Assembly (NCBI GenBank): GCA_003609755.1
Contig: AP017991.1
Span: 4,079,001-4,143,000, forward strand
DNA length: 64,000 nucleotides
Reading direction: 5' to 3'
Source of the DNA: Planktothrix agardhii NIES-204
GTDB taxonomy: Bacteria > Cyanobacteriota > Cyanobacteriia > Cyanobacteriales > Microcoleaceae
Part shown: positions 27,010-36,145 of the stretch, in pieces
How the letters are laid out: each line of letters opens with the position of its first letter
How positions within the stretch are numbered: position 1 is the stretch's first letter
The notes under the pieces: model-generated
Seen by the model: the letters and a program-made list of their open reading frames with translations, nothing else
What the model was told of the DNA's origin: nothing
The model's database searches: none
Position numbers and translations under genes: made by a program

Positions 27010-28449
27010 TTAACGATGCCAAATGGTTTGATTTCCAGGTTGATCAATTAGGGTAATTCCTAACTCTTTTAACTGATCTCGAATCCGATCGCTTTCTGCA
27101 AAATTTTTCGCTTTTTTCGCCTCTGACCGTTGCTGAACTAAGGCTTCAATTTCACTATCACTTAACCCTAAATTCTGACTTTCCTCTGGTTTTGCTTCTA
27201 ACCCGAAAACCGTGGCTAATTCCATTAAAGTTTGCCAAGTTTTCTGTAAGTGTTCGGTCGGGGTATTAATATCGCCTCCATGAATTAATATATTGCGATC
27301 GCGTCTTAATTCCTTGGCTAATTCAAACAAAATTACTAACCCTTCCGGGGTATTAAAATCATCATCCATTGCCTCTTTAAACCGACCAATAGCATCATCA
27401 ATTAAGGCTTTTTCATCGGGTTTAAAGCCTAATTTATCGCCATATTCCCTACCAAATAATAGCCCCTCTTTTAACGTATTCCATCCATTTTCAGCCGAAG
27501 CGATCGCCTCATCGGTAAAATCTAAAGGTTTGCGATAATGGGCTTGTAAAATAAATAAACGAATCACCATCGCATCCAAAGGACTATCCAATAAACCGCG
27601 AATTGTGGTAAAATTTCCTAAAGATTTAGACATCTTTTCACCACTCACCCTAACCATGCCATTGTGCATCCAATAATTGGCTAAAGGTTGATGAGTTGCT
27701 GCTTCAGATTGAGCAATTTCATTTTCATGGTGAGGGAAAACTAAATCCCCGCCGCCGCCATGAATATCAATGGTATTTCCTAATAGCGATCGCACCATTG
27801 CAGAACATTCAATATGCCATCCAGGGCGACCTTTTCCCCAAGGTGAAACCCATGCTGGTTCCCCTAGTTTTGCGGCTTTCCAGAGGGCAAAATCCGAGGG
27901 ATCTTTCTTCTTAATTATATCGGGATCAGATGCAGAAATTCGACCACTAGCACCCGCTTGTAATTGTTCCTGTTGACGACCGGATAATTTGCCATAATCG
28001 GCAAAATCCTTTACACTATAATAAACATCTCCATCGACTGCATAAGCAATACCTTGATCTACTAATTCTTGGATTAATTGGATAATTTGGGGAAGATGTT
28101 CCGTCACCCTGGGATAAGCATTTGCATCCCGAATATTCAAGCGTCGGATATCTTCAAAATACGCTTGAATATATTTATCAGAAACCACATCCATTGTGGT
28201 GTTTTCTAATTTAGCCCGGTTAAGAATCTTATCGTCAATATCGGTAAAATTCTGAATATAATTAACGGTATAGCCACTATATTCTAAATAGCGTCTAACT
28301 ATATCCCAAGCAATATAGGATCTAGCATGACCTAAATGGCAATAGTCATAAACCGTCACCCCACAGCAATACATTTTAACCTTTCCTGCTTCTAAGGGTT
28401 GAAAATTTTCTTTTTGGCGAGTTTGAGTATGATAAATTTTGATAACCAT
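27010..28449 (-). CDS. cysS: Cysteinyl-tRNA synthetase
   Basis: A class I aminoacyl-tRNA synthetase of about 479 residues that charges tRNA-Cys. The HIGH-like motif is in YCHLGHARSYI, the KMSKS motif in GEKMSKSLGN, and zinc ligands include CCGVTVYD and GWHIECSAM. The ATG at 28449 (MVIKIYHTQ) is preferred to 28461 because family members begin at this strand. It is convergent with the truncated hoxW and leads off no obvious operon. Confidence 0.97.
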   Translation of the reverse strand: MVIKIYHTQTRQKENFQPLEAGKVKMYCCGVTVYDYCHLGHARSYIAWDIVRRYLEYSGYTVNYIQNFTDIDDKILNRAKLENTTMDVVSDKYIQAYFEDIRRLNIRDANAYPRVTEHLPQIIQLIQELVDQGIAYAVDGDVYYSVKDFADYGKLSGRQQEQLQAGASGRISASDPDIIKKKDPSDFALWKAAKLGEPAWVSPWGKGRPGWHIECSAMVRSLLGNTIDIHGGGGDLVFPHHENEIAQSEAATHQPLANYWMHNGMVRVSGEKMSKSLGNFTTIRGLLDSPLDAMVIRLFILQAHYRKPLDFTDEAIASAENGWNTLKEGLLFGREYGDKLGFKPDEKALIDDAIGRFKEAMDDDFNTPEGLVILFELAKELRRDRNILIHGGDINTPTEHLQKTWQTLMELATVFGLEAKPEESQNLGLSDSEIEALVQQRSEAKKAKNFAESDRIRDQLKELGITLIDQPGNQTIWHR

Positions 28450-28500
28450 ATTTTTGATCACGGATTTAGACGGATTTCACGGATTTTTAAGAGTTAACAA

Positions 28501-28839
28501 TCAACATTTAATTTGTTTAAAAAAACAACTTCTCGCCCCGGTATGACAAGCAATATCGCCAATTTGTTCTATTTTTAATAATAGAGTATCGGCATCACAA
28601 TCATAATAGAATGATTTAAGTTTTTGAATATGTCCTGATGTTGCTCCCTTGTGCCATAATTCAGAACGAGAACGACTCCAATAGTGAACTTCCTTAGTTT
28701 CTAGGGTTTTTTGAATAGATTCTTTATTCATCCAAGCCATCATTAAAATAGTACCATCTTGGGCGTCTTGAGCGATCGCGGGAATTAACCCTTGGTCATT
28801 AAATTTTAATGATTCTATCCACAAATAATCTTGATTCAT
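28501..28839 (-). CDS. hisI: Phosphoribosyl-AMP cyclohydrolase
   Basis: A 112-residue enzyme of histidine biosynthesis (step 3), opening the purine ring of PR-AMP. Characteristic segments are [28 protein letters not shown] and the Zn/Mg-ligand region [10 protein letters not shown] and [10 protein letters not shown]. Many cyanobacteria have a HisIE fusion; here the protein ends after the HisI domain, so the pyrophosphohydrolase (HisE) must be encoded elsewhere. Confidence 0.95.
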   Translation of the reverse strand: MNQDYLWIESLKFNDQGLIPAIAQDAQDGTILMMAWMNKESIQKTLETKEVHYWSRSRSELWHKGATSGHIQKLKSFYYDCDADTLLLKIEQIGDIACHTGARSCFFKQIKC

Positions 28840-28871
28840 AGTTGAGTTAATATTTTAATTTAATTAATCCC

Positions 28872-29321
28872 TTAAACTTCAATATCAAGATTAGGATCAC
28901 AGTTTTGAGCCTTTTTCTTGAAGGTTTGAAAAATATTATAAAAACCGTTAGCGCGAGAAGGAGTTAAACTCGCTTGTAATCCAGTTTCTTGAATAAACTC
29001 AGGGTTAAGTCCAACAACTTCTGTGGGAGTCATTCCATTCATTCCCATAATTAAAAAAGCAACTAATCCCTTAGTTAATTGAGAATCAGAATCCCCGTGA
29101 AACTGAACTTTTCCCTGTTCATCTAAGTTAGCAATCACATAAACCTGTGACACACAACCAGGAACTTTATTATCAGGGATTTTCTGATCTTCTGGAAAGG
29201 TAGGAAGTTTTTGGGCGATAGTAATTAATTGTTCATAACGCAATTTATTAGAAGAAGCACGTTTAAAACGCTGTACAATCCGTTCTAAACTAGGAGGTAA
29301 AGGGCTTGTGGTAGAAGACAT
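28872..29321 (-). CDS. sufE: SufE-type sulfur acceptor for Fe-S cluster assembly
   Basis: A 149-residue protein that accepts persulfide sulfur from the cysteine desulfurase SufS. The acceptor Cys is in KVPGCVSQVYV. The C-terminal half with GLVAFLIMGMNGMTP is typical. It lies between hisI and trpE on the minus strand with short gaps, but no shared pathway is apparent. Confidence 0.93.
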   Translation of the reverse strand: MSSTTSPLPPSLERIVQRFKRASSNKLRYEQLITIAQKLPTFPEDQKIPDNKVPGCVSQVYVIANLDEQGKVQFHGDSDSQLTKGLVAFLIMGMNGMTPTEVVGLNPEFIQETGLQASLTPSRANGFYNIFQTFKKKAQNCDPNLDIEV

Positions 29322-29421
29322 AATCCAAAACCATAAAATTTCTACCTAAGTTTAGCAGGTGTTGGTTAGTGGTTGGTGAGTGACTTTTGGTGTGGCTATC
29401 GTAGCGCACGCACCCTAGGAT

Positions 29422-30963
29422 TCAAGATTTCAAGCAACGAATGGCTTCTAATAACCCCCGGGCTTTATTCAAGGTTTCCTCATATTCTTTTTCAGGTTGG
29501 GAGTCAGCAACTACACCCGCCCCCGCTTGAACACTAACTTGATGTTCACCTTGACCCTGGTTTTGAACAATCATTGTGCGGATAGTAATAGCAGTATTGA
29601 GTTGTCCTTCAAAATCATAGTAACCATAAACGCCGGAATAGGGGCCGCGACGACAACCTTCTAATTCATGAATAATTTCCATCGCCCGAATTTTCGGTGC
29701 GCCGCTCACAGTCCCGGCGGGAAAACAGGCTTTTAACAGATCCCAAGCGGTTTTATTTTCTGCTAATTCTCCAATCACATTACTAACAATGTGCATCACA
29801 TGGGAATAGCGTTCAATTACCATTAATTCATCAACTTTAACTGTTCCCATCCGACAAACTCGGCCTAAATCATTCCGGCCTAAATCGACTAACATAATAT
29901 GTTCTGCGACTTCTTTAGGGTCTTTTAATAAATCTTCCCCTAACGCTTGATCTTCTTGGGGAGTTTGACCGCGACGCCGAGTTCCCGCAATGGGACGGAC
30001 GGTGGTAATTAATTTTCCTTCTAGGTTTTTATCCGCTTTCACCATAACTTCTGGACTAGATCCGATTAATTGCCAATTTCCAAAGTTAAAATAAGCCATA
30101 TAAGGAGAAGGATTAATTAACCTTAAAGAACGATAAAGGGAAAAGGGATCGCCGGAATATTCGGCGGTTAATCTTTGGGATAAAACCACTTGAAAGATAT
30201 CCCCGGCTTTAATATGTTGTTTGCCTTTTTCTACATTGGTGCAAAATTGCTCCTGGGAAACATTACTAATATAGCTTAAAGGGGTTTGCTCACCCTGTTC
30301 ACGGGGGGTTGGGGGGGCGGGGGGAGTCCATTCTAAAAGGGTATTTTCCGGGGATAATGGCGATTGTAATTTAGCCACTAATTGTTTAACCCGATCACAA
30401 GCTTGTTGATAGGCCGTTTCTAAATCTGTATTCCGAGTATCAGCATAAGCGATCGCCCAAATTTTCCGTTTAACCTGATCAAAGATTAATAAATTATCAA
30501 CCTGCATCCATAACCCATCGGGTAAATCATCGGAATTGGGGGAATGTACAGGGACACGGGACTCGATCCATTGAATTAATTCATAACCCCAAAACCCAAA
30601 TAGTCCCCCAATTCCGGCGGGTAACTGGGGTAATTTTACCGGATGATAGGGTTGTAAACAATCTTGTAGGGCTTGGAAGGGATCGCCTATAAATTCTTGA
30701 ATTGTTCCATCTCGCCATTTTTGTACCGTGTGGTCGCCATGAGCTTCTAAAATCCAAACTGGATCACAACCCAAGAAACTATAACGCCCGATGCTTTCTC
30801 CACCTTCAACAGATTCCAAGAGAAAATTATAGGGTTGATTGGCACAAACCCGATACCAAGCCGAAACCGGAGTATCTAAATCAGCCACCCATTCTTGATA
30901 GACCGGAATAAAATTTCCTGTGGAAGCCAGTTGAGCAAATTGGGAGAAATCGGGAAAAATCAT
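29422..30963 (-). CDS. trpE: Anthranilate synthase component I
   Basis: A chorismate-binding enzyme of 513 residues that makes anthranilate for tryptophan synthesis, using ammonia supplied by a glutaminase subunit not seen here. The C-terminal catalytic domain shows IGSSPEVMV, PIAGTRRRGQT, HIMLVDLGRNDLGRV and GTVSGAPKIRAMEII. The start is the ATG at 30963 (MIFPDF); the frame's first codon at 30975 is a TTG. A close paralogue such as PabB is less likely given the N-terminal region. psaD lies upstream on the same strand but is probably transcribed separately. Confidence 0.92.
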   Translation of the reverse strand: MIFPDFSQFAQLASTGNFIPVYQEWVADLDTPVSAWYRVCANQPYNFLLESVEGGESIGRYSFLGCDPVWILEAHGDHTVQKWRDGTIQEFIGDPFQALQDCLQPYHPVKLPQLPAGIGGLFGFWGYELIQWIESRVPVHSPNSDDLPDGLWMQVDNLLIFDQVKRKIWAIAYADTRNTDLETAYQQACDRVKQLVAKLQSPLSPENTLLEWTPPAPPTPREQGEQTPLSYISNVSQEQFCTNVEKGKQHIKAGDIFQVVLSQRLTAEYSGDPFSLYRSLRLINPSPYMAYFNFGNWQLIGSSPEVMVKADKNLEGKLITTVRPIAGTRRRGQTPQEDQALGEDLLKDPKEVAEHIMLVDLGRNDLGRVCRMGTVKVDELMVIERYSHVMHIVSNVIGELAENKTAWDLLKACFPAGTVSGAPKIRAMEIIHELEGCRRGPYSGVYGYYDFEGQLNTAITIRTMIVQNQGQGEHQVSVQAGAGVVADSQPEKEYEETLNKARGLLEAIRCLKS

Positions 30964-31064
30964 AGCGGCGAACAATAAAAAAAATAAAGGATGAAGGTAA
31001 GAATAGACTATCCTCCATCCTAATATGTTTAGGGCATTGCCCTGGTTAATTGCACCTGATCGGT

Positions 31065-31493
31065 CTAAACGTCAGAGGTGGTTTTAGTTGTGAATTTGAC
31101 TTTAACTGGATCAACATTGCTACCAATATTGTGAGCAACGCTATTCACAGATTGACGTCCTTCGTTGACTTTTTCAGGGAAAACGCCATCTTTAGGATGC
31201 AGGTATTCAGTTTCGCCGTTAGGGAAAACCCGATAGATTTTATAGTTGTCGATTTTGGGTTTGAATTTCGACCGCAGTTGAGTCCCTAAAGCTAGACACT
31301 GTTCCTTACGGGCTAAATACATCAGGTTGTCCCCTTCATTCATAATGGCTGCGCCACCTGTGGGCATTTCAAACACCTGTTCTTTGCTGCTAGTCCAGGT
31401 AATCGCATATTTTTCTTCAACTAGGGCTTTTGTTAATAAGCCACCAGTGCTACCACCAAACTTAGGCGGTGTTCCAGTCAGTGCTTCTGCCAT
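31065..31493 (-). CDS. psaD: Photosystem I subunit II
   Basis: A 142-residue stromal-side subunit that docks ferredoxin on photosystem I. The protein begins [20 protein letters not shown], matching the conserved N-terminus, so the ATG at 31493 is chosen over the in-frame TTG at 31508. The Lys/Arg-rich C-terminal part ([20 protein letters not shown]) is the conserved docking region. It confirms an oxygenic cyanobacterium. Confidence 0.98.
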   Translation of the reverse strand: MAEALTGTPPKFGGSTGGLLTKALVEEKYAITWTSSKEQVFEMPTGGAAIMNEGDNLMYLARKEQCLALGTQLRSKFKPKIDNYKIYRVFPNGETEYLHPKDGVFPEKVNEGRQSVNSVAHNIGSNVDPVKVKFTTKTTSDV

Positions 31494-31527
31494 AGGAATA
31501 TCACTCAAATTATGTTTTTAGGGCATC

Positions 31528-31554
31528 GTAACACTGATGTTACCCTTGTCTATA
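31528..31554 (-). promoter_or_regulatory. psaD promoter region: -10 box and inverted repeat
   Basis: On the minus strand a TATAGA box (31549-31554) lies about 56 bases upstream of the psaD ATG, with a weak TGTAAC -35 about 16 bases further up. Between the box and the gene is GTAAC-N6-GTTAC (31528-31543), a possible binding site in the leader. High-light-type control of psaD is known in cyanobacteria, but I could not match an HLR1 motif. Confidence 0.35.
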
Positions 31555-31674
31555 GCAGTCGTAAAGAACCGTTACAGAAATTAGTAGGGTAGAGGGAGTC
31601 ACTCTTAACTACAAAAACTTTTTTGACAAACTGGCCAGATTGCTCTAATCTCAAATACAATATTCAGAAATTCA

Positions 31675-32550
31675 ATGCGTGTTCAATCTTTTCGTCCTTT
31701 GAGGGGATTTCAGGTTCCTTCCGTATCCACGGCTATGACCTTTTGCGGATTAGTCATTACGGTTTTATTTCTATTAATAGCAGTATTATCACCTTTATTT
31801 TTAACTTGGGGATGGATACAAAGTCCTACGGAATTTCTTTCTAACCCCATCCATCAACCGCCTTCTTCTCAACATTGGTTGGGAACGAGTCGTTTAGGAT
31901 ATGATGTCTTTTCTCGGACATTATTTGGGACTCAAGTAGCTTGGCAAGTCGTTTTATTAGCAACAATTTTGAGTGTGGGAATCGGTGTACCATTGGGAAT
32001 GGTGAGTGGATATTTAGGGGGAAAAATAGATCGGGTTTTATTATTTTTAATGGATACGATTTATACTTTACCCGGATTGTTACTTTCAATTACTTTAGCG
32101 TTTGTGGTAGGAAAAGGGGTTTTGAATGCAGCGATCGCCCTTAGTGTAGCCTATATTCCTCAATATTATCGCGTGGTTCGCAATCACACTACTTCGGTTA
32201 AAACGGAATTATTTATTGAAGCCGCCCAAGCTTTAGGGGCAAGTACCAGTCGAATTTTAACCCGTTATTTGTTTTTAAATGTGATCCAAAGTGTTCCGGT
32301 ATTATTTACATTAAATGCGGCGGATGCCATTTTAACTTTAGGGGGATTAGGATTTTTAGGCCTAGGTTTACCCGATGAAATTCCCGAATGGGGACATGAT
32401 TTAAGAATTGCCTTAGAAGCATTACCCACCGGAATTTGGTGGACAACTTTATTCCCAGGTTTAGCATTAACCATCATGGTCGTTGGTTTATCTCTCTTAG
32501 GAGAAGGATTAAACGATTTTCTCAATCCCCGTTTGCGGAATCAGCGTTAA
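31675..32550 (+). CDS. ABC transporter permease, DppC/OppC type
   Basis: A 291-residue integral membrane protein with about six hydrophobic helices. The EAA loop that contacts the ATPase is EAAQALGASTSRILTRY. The N-terminal helix and the NPIHQPPSSQHWLGTSRLG segment are typical of peptide/nickel-family permeases that import oligopeptides or similar solutes. No binding protein, ATPase or second permease lies nearby, so partners must be encoded elsewhere. Substrate is unknown. It diverges from psaD. Confidence 0.9.
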   Translation: MRVQSFRPLRGFQVPSVSTAMTFCGLVITVLFLLIAVLSPLFLTWGWIQSPTEFLSNPIHQPPSSQHWLGTSRLGYDVFSRTLFGTQVAWQVVLLATILSVGIGVPLGMVSGYLGGKIDRVLLFLMDTIYTLPGLLLSITLAFVVGKGVLNAAIALSVAYIPQYYRVVRNHTTSVKTELFIEAAQALGASTSRILTRYLFLNVIQSVPVLFTLNAADAILTLGGLGFLGLGLPDEIPEWGHDLRIALEALPTGIWWTTLFPGLALTIMVVGLSLLGEGLNDFLNPRLRNQR

Positions 32551-32553
32551 TAG

Positions 32554-32581
32554 TGGGTAATGGGTAATGGGTAATGGGTAA
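32554..32581 (+). repeat. TGGGTAA heptanucleotide repeat
   Basis: Four perfect TGGGTAA units directly after the permease stop codon: an STRR tract, the complement-type relative of the CCCATTA repeats before hoxF. Confidence 0.9.
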
Positions 32582-32617
32582 CAGAAATAATTAAAAAGTG
32601 ATGTTAATAAAAAAATG

Positions 32618-32641
32618 GCTGTCCTCAATTATTGGGACAGC
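32618..32641. terminator. Bidirectional terminator between convergent genes
   Basis: A GCTGTCC / GGACAGC stem with a 10-base loop, with an A-run before it (AATAAAAAAAT) and a T-rich stretch after it (ATTTTAATT). It can serve both the permease gene (+) and the small gene at 32709 (-). Confidence 0.7.
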
Positions 32642-32708
32642 ATTTTAATTAAGTATTTTTACTTGTTTGATAAAGTTTTGATCCTAAGATTGTTTAAGAC
32701 AAATTGCA

Positions 32709-32900
32709 TCACGCTTCGACTGTTTCCTCCGAGTCTTCTGTATCTAAATTATCGGGATCAACGTAATAACAAACGGTGTCATCAACACAGATTAAAGCCC
32801 AACCCGATTCATCAATATTTTTTAACTTATAGGCTCCTTGTTTCACAAAAAAGCCTTTGTGATTACGGGTTTCGGCTTTGACAAAAACTTGGCTATCCAT
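32709..32900 (-). CDS. Small conserved-looking protein of unknown function
   Basis: 63 residues, acidic at the C-terminus (DNLDTEDSEETVEA), no signal peptide or membrane segment. The body with KAETRNHKGFFVKQGAYKLK and CVDDTVCYYVD reads like a compact beta-barrel. An AGGAGATG-type ribosome binding site precedes the ATG, and the terminator at 32618 follows it, which supports a real gene. I do not recognise the family. Confidence 0.6.
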   Translation of the reverse strand: MDSQVFVKAETRNHKGFFVKQGAYKLKNIDESGWALICVDDTVCYYVDPDNLDTEDSEETVEA

Positions 32901-33179
32901 AGTGATCCCATCTCCTTAATTTATTATCAAAAAATTTTTTGAACGGCTGATTTTGATTGTTAATAACCGAAGTTCTCAAATACTATCACTATTTTTTGTC
33001 TTTGTTAGTTAACTTATGTAATTTTTTGTTGCGCTTTCTTAATACTTTTTAGGAGTTTATAGATTTTCAGTCATTTTCAGCCGTTTTTATTGGATTTACA
33101 GCAGTTTAAAGAATTCAATTATCCTGTGAACAATTACCTAATCATGCTAATTAGAGCAGCAAAATTAGGTAAAAGTTCC

Positions 33180-33599
33180 CTAACCTTCAAATAACCATTG
33201 TTTGACTCGGGCTAAGGATTTCCAGTCGGGTTTGCGAGTTAATCCATCTTCAAAATTCTTCGCTAATTCCTGTTGCCAGTCTGTATCTACTAATACTAAC
33301 TGACTAGCGAGTTCAACGTGGGAACGTACCCCCGATTTCCCTAATTCCAACATCGCCGTCGCTAAATTCACTCGCGCTTGGGGATCATGGGGATTGAGTT
33401 TAACGGCCGATTTTGCCGCGTTATAGGCTAATTTCGGTTTATCTGCTAATAGATATAACCAAGCTAAACTTGTCCAAGCATTACTATTTTTTGGGGCGTG
33501 ATCACAAATATCCTTAAACACTGGAATCAAGGTTTCCGGGTCTTCCCCCGCCTGATACCGTTCAAAACCTTCCTTAAATAATTCTTCTGGAGTCGTCAT
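33180..33599 (-). CDS. TPR protein
   Basis: A 139-residue soluble protein with about two and a half tetratricopeptide repeats. The clearest are SNAWTSLAWLYLLADKPKLA and DPQARVNLATAMLELGK. The C-terminal segment with DWQQELAKNFEDGLTRKPDW looks conserved. TPRs mediate protein contacts; the partner is unknown. It is monocistronic, with AT-rich gaps on both sides. Confidence 0.75.
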   Translation of the reverse strand: MTTPEELFKEGFERYQAGEDPETLIPVFKDICDHAPKNSNAWTSLAWLYLLADKPKLAYNAAKSAVKLNPHDPQARVNLATAMLELGKSGVRSHVELASQLVLVDTDWQQELAKNFEDGLTRKPDWKSLARVKQWLFEG

Positions 33600-33904
33600 G
33601 ATTTGTTGTAGATTTAAAATACGGCAATAGGCTACAAACTGGATTATTTAGTGCCCAATCTATAGCTATGGCAAATTGCCAACCTTTAATTATACAGCAG
33701 GGAATAGGAAACAGGCAACACCGAAGGAAAATATTTTACCGCCCTGGGTTTGCTACATCAAGCCGCATAAAAAACACCTAAAACCAGATGGTACAAGAAA
33801 CAAGGTTTCAAGGAGGGATTTCCCTATTCCCTATTCCCTCCCCCCCCTAGCCCCCCGTGCACGGGGGGTTTGGGGGGGCTATTCCCTGTTCCCTAGATCA
33901 AGTC
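33600..33904. other. Intergenic region with repeats
   Basis: A 305-base gap with no supported gene. It contains AGGGAATAGG-like purine tracts, pyrimidine tracts (CCCTATTCCCT) and the G/C palindrome at 33851-33868. An open frame crosses it but is made of repeat sequence. Confidence 0.6.
33851..33868. repeat. CCCCCCGTGCACGGGGGG palindrome, copy 1
   Basis: A perfect 18-base palindrome followed by TTTGGGGGGGCTATTCC. The same core and flank occur at 54178-54195 (reverse orientation) and 63501-63518, so it is a dispersed family. Confidence 0.85.
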
Positions 33905-34261
33905 CTAGGTGGCAAAGGACTTACCACAACCGCAGGTTTGAGTGGCTTGGGGATTGGTAAACTGAAACCCGCCACCAATTAGAGCATCCGTATAATCAAG
34001 GACTAGGCCGTAAATGTAGAGTAGGCTTTTGCGATCGCAAACGACCTTAAACCCCTCATAATCAAACACATCATCATCCTCTCGAATGGTACCAGGGTCA
34101 GCAAAATCCATTAAATAGGACATTCCAGAACAACCGCCCTGGCGGACTCCGACGCGCAGACATAGATCTTTTCCTTGCTTTTCCCGCAGAAATTGGACTT
34201 GTTTGATGGCTGATTCGGTCATCTGAACCCCTTGGGTTGGGGCTTGAGTCGTTTGTGTCAT
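33905..34261 (-). CDS. A-type Fe-S cluster assembly protein (IscA/SufA/HesB family)
   Basis: A 118-residue A-type scaffold or carrier that delivers Fe-S clusters. The three conserved cysteines are in RQGGCSGMSY and QTCGCGKSF. The length and the extended N-terminus (TQTTQAPTQG) match cyanobacterial SufA/IscA-like proteins. With sufE about 5 kb away it would support the many Fe-S enzymes of the hydrogenase locus, but the genes are not linked in an operon. Confidence 0.93.
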   Translation of the reverse strand: MTQTTQAPTQGVQMTESAIKQVQFLREKQGKDLCLRVGVRQGGCSGMSYLMDFADPGTIREDDDVFDYEGFKVVCDRKSLLYIYGLVLDYTDALIGGGFQFTNPQATQTCGCGKSFAT

Positions 34262-34453
34262 GGGTTAGCCTGACTCCTGTGGTAATGTTTTAAACTGATC
34301 AAAAAATAATAGCCTTCTGATCGAGCTTCTCTATTTCTAATAGTTTATCGCAATTAAACCTTGCTGGGCGACCGAAATTTGTGTCCTTTTTCCTCTGAGG
34401 GACGGGGAAAAGCGATCGCTATTTCTCCTCCCAATCGGCTATTTTTTGCCCAA

Positions 34454-34660
34454 CTATTCCGGTTGTTGAGAATGTTGTCTAAGCCGCCAACTGAATAATA
34501 AGGCTAGAATAACCGAAGGTAAGCAAACGGCGATTAAGGCAATGGTTGAGGACGTGGGAATTGTCAGCAATGGGCCAACGAATTTGATCAAAACCGATAA
34601 TCCTAGGGATAGGAGTAGAACTTTAAGTAAAAATGTGATTTTGTTATCCATAGATGGCAT
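34454..34660 (-). CDS. Small membrane protein
   Basis: 68 residues with two predicted membrane helices: about 9-26 (FLLKVLLLSLGLSVLIKF) and 38-56 (TIALIAVCLPSVILALLF). The tail is basic and polar (SWRLRQHSQQPE). A second ATG three codons downstream (34651, MDNKITF) is also possible. Function is unknown. It diverges from the methyltransferase gene at 34715. Confidence 0.6.
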   Translation of the reverse strand: MPSMDNKITFLLKVLLLSLGLSVLIKFVGPLLTIPTSSTIALIAVCLPSVILALLFSWRLRQHSQQPE

Positions 34661-34714
34661 TCTATAAATATAGAGGGTGCGATCGCTATTTCATAGTTTA
34701 CTTTAAAAATACCA

Positions 34715-36046
34715 ATGCCAAACCAAGACCCGGAATTATTAGAAAAAATTCGCCAGCAGTTTGACTCAGCACCCTATCCTAGAACTCCCTTAGAACAATC
34801 ACCTAAAACCGATTATGAGTTACTATTTATCCATAATTTAGCAACTTGCTATTATCTAAAATATCAGAAAGTTATTAACACAGAAGGTAAAATTATTTTA
34901 GATGCTGGATGTGGAACTGGATATAAATCCTTAGTGTTAGCAGAAGCAAATCCAGGGGCTAAGATTGTTGGAATTGATATTTCTGAACAATCGATTGAAC
35001 TGGCTCGTCAGCGTTTAAAATTTCATGGGTTTGACAATGCAGAATTTTATGTTTTACCCATAGAAAACTTGCCACAACTTAGGTATGAGTTTGATTATAT
35101 TAATAATGATGAATCGTTGTATCTGTTCCCTGATATCACAGTTCCTCTGAAGGCGATGAGGTCAGTTTTAAAGCCAGAAGGAATAATTAGAAGTAATCTT
35201 CATAGTGCGTTTCAGCGTGTTCATTATTTCAGAGCGCAATCCCTATTTAAAATGATGGGATTAATGGACGATAACCCGACGGATTTAGAGATTGAGTTAA
35301 CTGGGGAAATCATGCAGGCGTTGAAAGATCAAGTCTTCTTGAAATCACAAACCTATAATTCTGAAAAAATCAAAGAAAAGGAATGGGTATTAATGAATTA
35401 TCTGTTTCAAGGAGACAAAGGTTACACAATTCCTGAACTATTTGCAGCCTTAAGAAACTCAGACTTAGAGCTAATTAGTATGGTAAAATGGCGAAACTGG
35501 GAAGTGATCGATTTATTCAAGGATGCTGAGAATTTACCAGCATTTTTAGGGATGAGTTTACCCGAACTCTCAATAGAAGATCGCTTACATTTCTATGAAC
35601 TTTTACATCCTATCCATCGTTTGCTGGATTTTTGGTGTGGTCATCCCATTACAAATGAGTCTATCGTTCCGGTTAGTAACTGGACAGATACAGACTGGCA
35701 AACCACCCAAGTCCATCTCCATCCCCAACTGAAAACAACCAAAGCTAAAGAGGACTTAATTGAATGTGTCAAGACCCAAAAGTCTTTTGAAATCAGTCAA
35801 TATGTTAAATTACCGACCATTGTACCCATTACCCTTGAAAGTCGTCGTGCTGCCTGTTTGCTGCCCCTGTGGGAGACGGAACAGCCGATGATATCCCTGG
35901 TAGAACGTTGGCAACAGATTCAACCTGTAGACCCTGTTACCCTAGAACCGATCACTCCTGCAATGGCCTTTGAGCAGGTTAAGGAATTACTGATAAGCCT
36001 GGATGCCTTTCTGTATGTGCTTTTGCAGCGTTCAGGATCAAATTGA
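34715..36046 (+). CDS. SAM-dependent class I methyltransferase
   Basis: A 443-residue protein. Residues about 45-190 form a Rossmann methyltransferase domain with motif I ILDAGCGTGYKSL and VGIDISEQSIELA for SAM binding. About 250 further residues after it (from SQTYNSEKIK) have no clear domain. The N-terminal IRQQFDSAPYPRTPLE box is a known lead-in in cyanobacterial methyltransferases. The substrate is unknown. It lies just upstream of the pilin gene and could modify a surface component, but there is a 99-base gap and no proof of a link. Confidence 0.8.
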   Translation: MPNQDPELLEKIRQQFDSAPYPRTPLEQSPKTDYELLFIHNLATCYYLKYQKVINTEGKIILDAGCGTGYKSLVLAEANPGAKIVGIDISEQSIELARQRLKFHGFDNAEFYVLPIENLPQLRYEFDYINNDESLYLFPDITVPLKAMRSVLKPEGIIRSNLHSAFQRVHYFRAQSLFKMMGLMDDNPTDLEIELTGEIMQALKDQVFLKSQTYNSEKIKEKEWVLMNYLFQGDKGYTIPELFAALRNSDLELISMVKWRNWEVIDLFKDAENLPAFLGMSLPELSIEDRLHFYELLHPIHRLLDFWCGHPITNESIVPVSNWTDTDWQTTQVHLHPQLKTTKAKEDLIECVKTQKSFEISQYVKLPTIVPITLESRRAACLLPLWETEQPMISLVERWQQIQPVDPVTLEPITPAMAFEQVKELLISLDAFLYVLLQRSGSN

Positions 36047-36145
36047 AAAAAAATTTTGTTGGGGTGATATGAAACTTTAGAGCAGTGGGTAAGTTAGAAC
36101 TACCAGATAAAAAGTTAAACATCCCCCCCAAACGGAGAAAAGATT

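Noticed and set aside
31841-32525. Minus-strand and alternative-frame open frames within the ABC permease gene
   Set aside because: They overlap the clear permease frame and show no family motifs.
33676-33960. 94-codon plus-strand open frame
   Set aside because: It is formed by the repeat-rich gap and runs into the antisense of the IscA/SufA-type gene.
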